Source of the DNA: Candidatus Paracaedibacteraceae bacterium UBA6184
GTDB taxonomy: Bacteria > Pseudomonadota > Alphaproteobacteria > UBA6184
NCBI GenBank assembly: GCA_002422845.1
Contig: DITM01000029.1
Coordinates: 7,284 to 15,675 of the forward strand
Reading direction: 5' to 3'
Length of the DNA: 8,392 bases
A program made the translations under genes and the position numbers. The notes under the pieces were generated by a model. The model worked only from the letters and a program-made list of their open reading frames with translations, was not told the origin of the DNA and did no database searches. The first letter of the stretch is position 1, and every line of letters starts with the position of its first letter. This document shows positions 7,013-8,392 of the stretch, in pieces.

Positions 7013-8326
7013 ATGAAACACACACTTCAATCATTGCTGATGACTACCGTATTGACGCTACCCACCGTTTTTGGTGGAACCCTTGATCTTCCGGTGGATC
7101 CAGCTACTGTAACTACGCAATCATCCATAGTAGAACTGTCTAAACATGCATTCGATTTAACCCAGATGGGCAGACCCGCCGCCGCCGCAAGGCTATATCT
7201 AAAAAGTCTAAATCATGACAGCCGCCTGTCAGATGTTACATTTGTAGTGGGTGAACTTGAAAAGTTAGGATATCCGAACCTCGCCATACAGGCCTATAAA
7301 GTTTCTATGAAGCTTCCGAATACACAAATCTATAGCAATGCCGCAGACACAGAGATTGCTAGATTAGAACAACTGCCATCTCAACGCCCACAATCAACAC
7401 TAGATAGATTCCCATGGGGAACAGTCCAAAAGCTTTCTGGGGAAGTAGCCAAAGATCTTTCTAAGGAAGTAGCCGAACAGCTTTCTGAATGTGCTTCTCA
7501 AAATTCTATGGATATTATTGCTCTAGGCTTTTTAGATCAAAAGGATGTATATAGATTAGCACAAGTGTCAACGAAATGGCGTATAGTTGCTAAACCTATG
7601 TTAGATAAACTAAATGCTTGGAGACTCAGTAACGTTATCCCCAGACTATTAGAAGGGTTCCCCCTTACTTTTGAAAATCATTCAATACTTGCATTTCTTG
7701 GAATTAACACAGATGCATCTTTTGATAACGTACTGAAGGCTGCCTTTGCAGTAAAGTCTTGGACGATGCCGATGCCGGCTGATGAACATACGGCTCTTGT
7801 TGATGCAATTAACAATCATCCAATATTTTACCATGGTGATAAAGAGGTATTAAACGGGATAGTGCCCAATGCAATTCCAAATGATATTCTAAAAGCAGCA
7901 AAAGTATTACCCAGAAGGGGACCTGCATACTATGAAAGAGCCGCGAAACTCTATGACCTATTGGCAAATCGTGATGGGGCACCATCACGTGATATTCAAT
8001 TGGCAGCAGATGGATTACTCAGAATGGGACCTGCATACCACCCAAGAGCCGAAGCACTCTATGAACGCTCCGTCAATCATCCAGATGCAACACCAAAGTA
8101 TATTCGATGGGCAGCAAAGCGATTAGACGCTCTTGGATCTCAATATCATGACAAAGCTGCGGCACGCTATGAACAATCTGCTAATCATCCAAATTCAGAA
8201 CCATATGATATTCGAGAGGCAGCATATGGATTACGTATTCTTGGATCTAAGCTTCATCAAGGATCAGCTGAATGTAATGACTATCAAAACAGAGCTGCTG
8301 CGTTACGTAGGAAACTAGGGTTTTAA
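7013..8326 (+). CDS. exported F-box-like protein with TPR/Sel1-like repeats, candidate host effector
   Basis: A 437-residue protein with no named family that I recognise. Residues 1-22: signal peptide ending LPTVFGG. Residues 37-117: helical, TPR-like pairs (GRPAAAARLYLKSL, GYPNLAIQAYKVSM). Residues 136-158: three 8-residue repeats of form x-x-V-x-x-x-L-S. Residues 166-203: an F-box-like segment, MDIIALGFLDQKDVYRLAQV followed by STKWRIVAKPML, matching the eukaryotic pattern of hydrophobic-x2-hydrophobic-LD-x2-D-x4-L-x2-V-x3-W-R; the usual LP at the start is absent. Residues 292-437: four repeats of about 36 residues with I-x2-AA-x2-L-x3-G-x2-Y-x3-A-x3-Y. F-boxes bind Skp1 in host ubiquitin ligases, with repeat domains choosing targets, so a role in host interaction is inferred. 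A Sec-type signal rather than a type IV signal is odd for a host-cytosol effector. The F-box call could be a chance helical match. Confidence 0.75.
   Translation: MKHTLQSLLMTTVLTLPTVFGGTLDLPVDPATVTTQSSIVELSKHAFDLTQMGRPAAAARLYLKSLNHDSRLSDVTFVVGELEKLGYPNLAIQAYKVSMKLPNTQIYSNAADTEIARLEQLPSQRPQSTLDRFPWGTVQKLSGEVAKDLSKEVAEQLSECASQNSMDIIALGFLDQKDVYRLAQVSTKWRIVAKPMLDKLNAWRLSNVIPRLLEGFPLTFENHSILAFLGINTDASFDNVLKAAFAVKSWTMPMPADEHTALVDAINNHPIFYHGDKEVLNGIVPNAIPNDILKAAKVLPRRGPAYYERAAKLYDLLANRDGAPSRDIQLAADGLLRMGPAYHPRAEALYERSVNHPDATPKYIRWAAKRLDALGSQYHDKAAARYEQSANHPNSEPYDIREAAYGLRILGSKLHQGSAECNDYQNRAAALRRKLGF
7418..7489 (+). repeat. 24-bp (8-residue) tandem repeat, three units
   Basis: Three in-frame units encode GTVQKLS, GEVAKDLS and KEVAEQLS-like segments (136-158). 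The second and third are close at DNA level, sharing GGAAGTAGCC and a TTTCT end, which indicates recent slippage or duplication. The units form an amphipathic helix-like linker between the TPR-like region and the F-box. Confidence 0.7.
7886..8323 (+). repeat. four 36-residue (108-bp) TPR/Sel1-like repeats
   Basis: Units start at 7886, 7994, 8102 and 8210, each with ATT as first codon and GCAGCA at codons 4-5. Units 1-3 are exactly 36 codons; unit 4 diverges after residue 17 and ends the protein. Ile1, Ala4, Ala5, Leu8, Gly12, Tyr15, Ala19, Tyr23 and Asn28 are constant in units 1-3, and units 2 and 3 share 16 of 36 residues. The pattern resembles TPR or Sel1 helical pairs but the period is 36, not 34. 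Confidence 0.85.
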
Positions 8327-8392
8327 TTAAACATACATTTTTTCTTGATAGCCCAAAACTGATATGTATACTAATAACTAGAATTGCGAAAA

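Noticed and set aside
8327..8392. Terminator after the F-box gene
   Set aside because: A T run is present near 8336-8344 but no stable stem precedes it, so no intrinsic terminator can be supported.

Overview
The window looks like a piece of an AT-rich alphaproteobacterial chromosome, most likely from an intracellular or host-associated lineage of the Holosporales/Rickettsiales type. The evidence is an MPP-like M16 processing peptidase, a FdxA-type 7Fe ferredoxin, a very large fused GltD/PyrK-like flavoprotein, and a secreted protein carrying a eukaryotic-type F-box. The taxonomic placement is inference; no rRNA or marker gene is present.

Left part (1-2049, plus strand): the C-terminal part of an M16 peptidase runs off the left edge. 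It is followed by fdxA (7Fe ferredoxin) and, overlapping it by four bases (ATGA), a DUF167/YggU-family protein. After an 86-base gap comes a second DUF167 protein, a diverged relative of the first that has gained a signal peptide and a linker.

Middle gap (2050-2508): I see no convincing gene. The stretch is packed with short inverted repeats, including a 7-bp perfect stem extended by a GGGG/CCCC pair, and has a GC-rich end unlike its surroundings. It may be an unrecognised structured RNA or the remains of a mobile element.

Right-centre (2509-6829, minus strand): a two-gene operon. The promoter-proximal gene encodes a roughly 1023-residue oxidoreductase: an N-terminal domain of unknown function, a GltD-like Fe-S/FAD/NAD(P) module, and a PyrK/NfnA-like reductase module with a terminal Fe-S cysteine cluster. 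Its last 47 bases overlap the next gene in another frame. That gene encodes a 431-residue exported protein with an HEFGH zinc-protease motif and a beta-rich, possibly outer-membrane, C-terminus.

Right end (7013-8326, plus strand): divergent from the operon is a 437-residue exported protein with TPR-like N-terminal helices, three 8-residue repeats, an F-box-like segment and a C-terminal array of 36-residue TPR/Sel1-like repeats. This is the best candidate for a host-interaction factor. Its signal peptide ends in a motif very like that of the secreted DUF167 protein, so these may share an export or processing route. Together the window mixes redox housekeeping (ferredoxin and an Nfn-like flavoprotein, possibly functionally linked) with three uncharacterised exported proteins.
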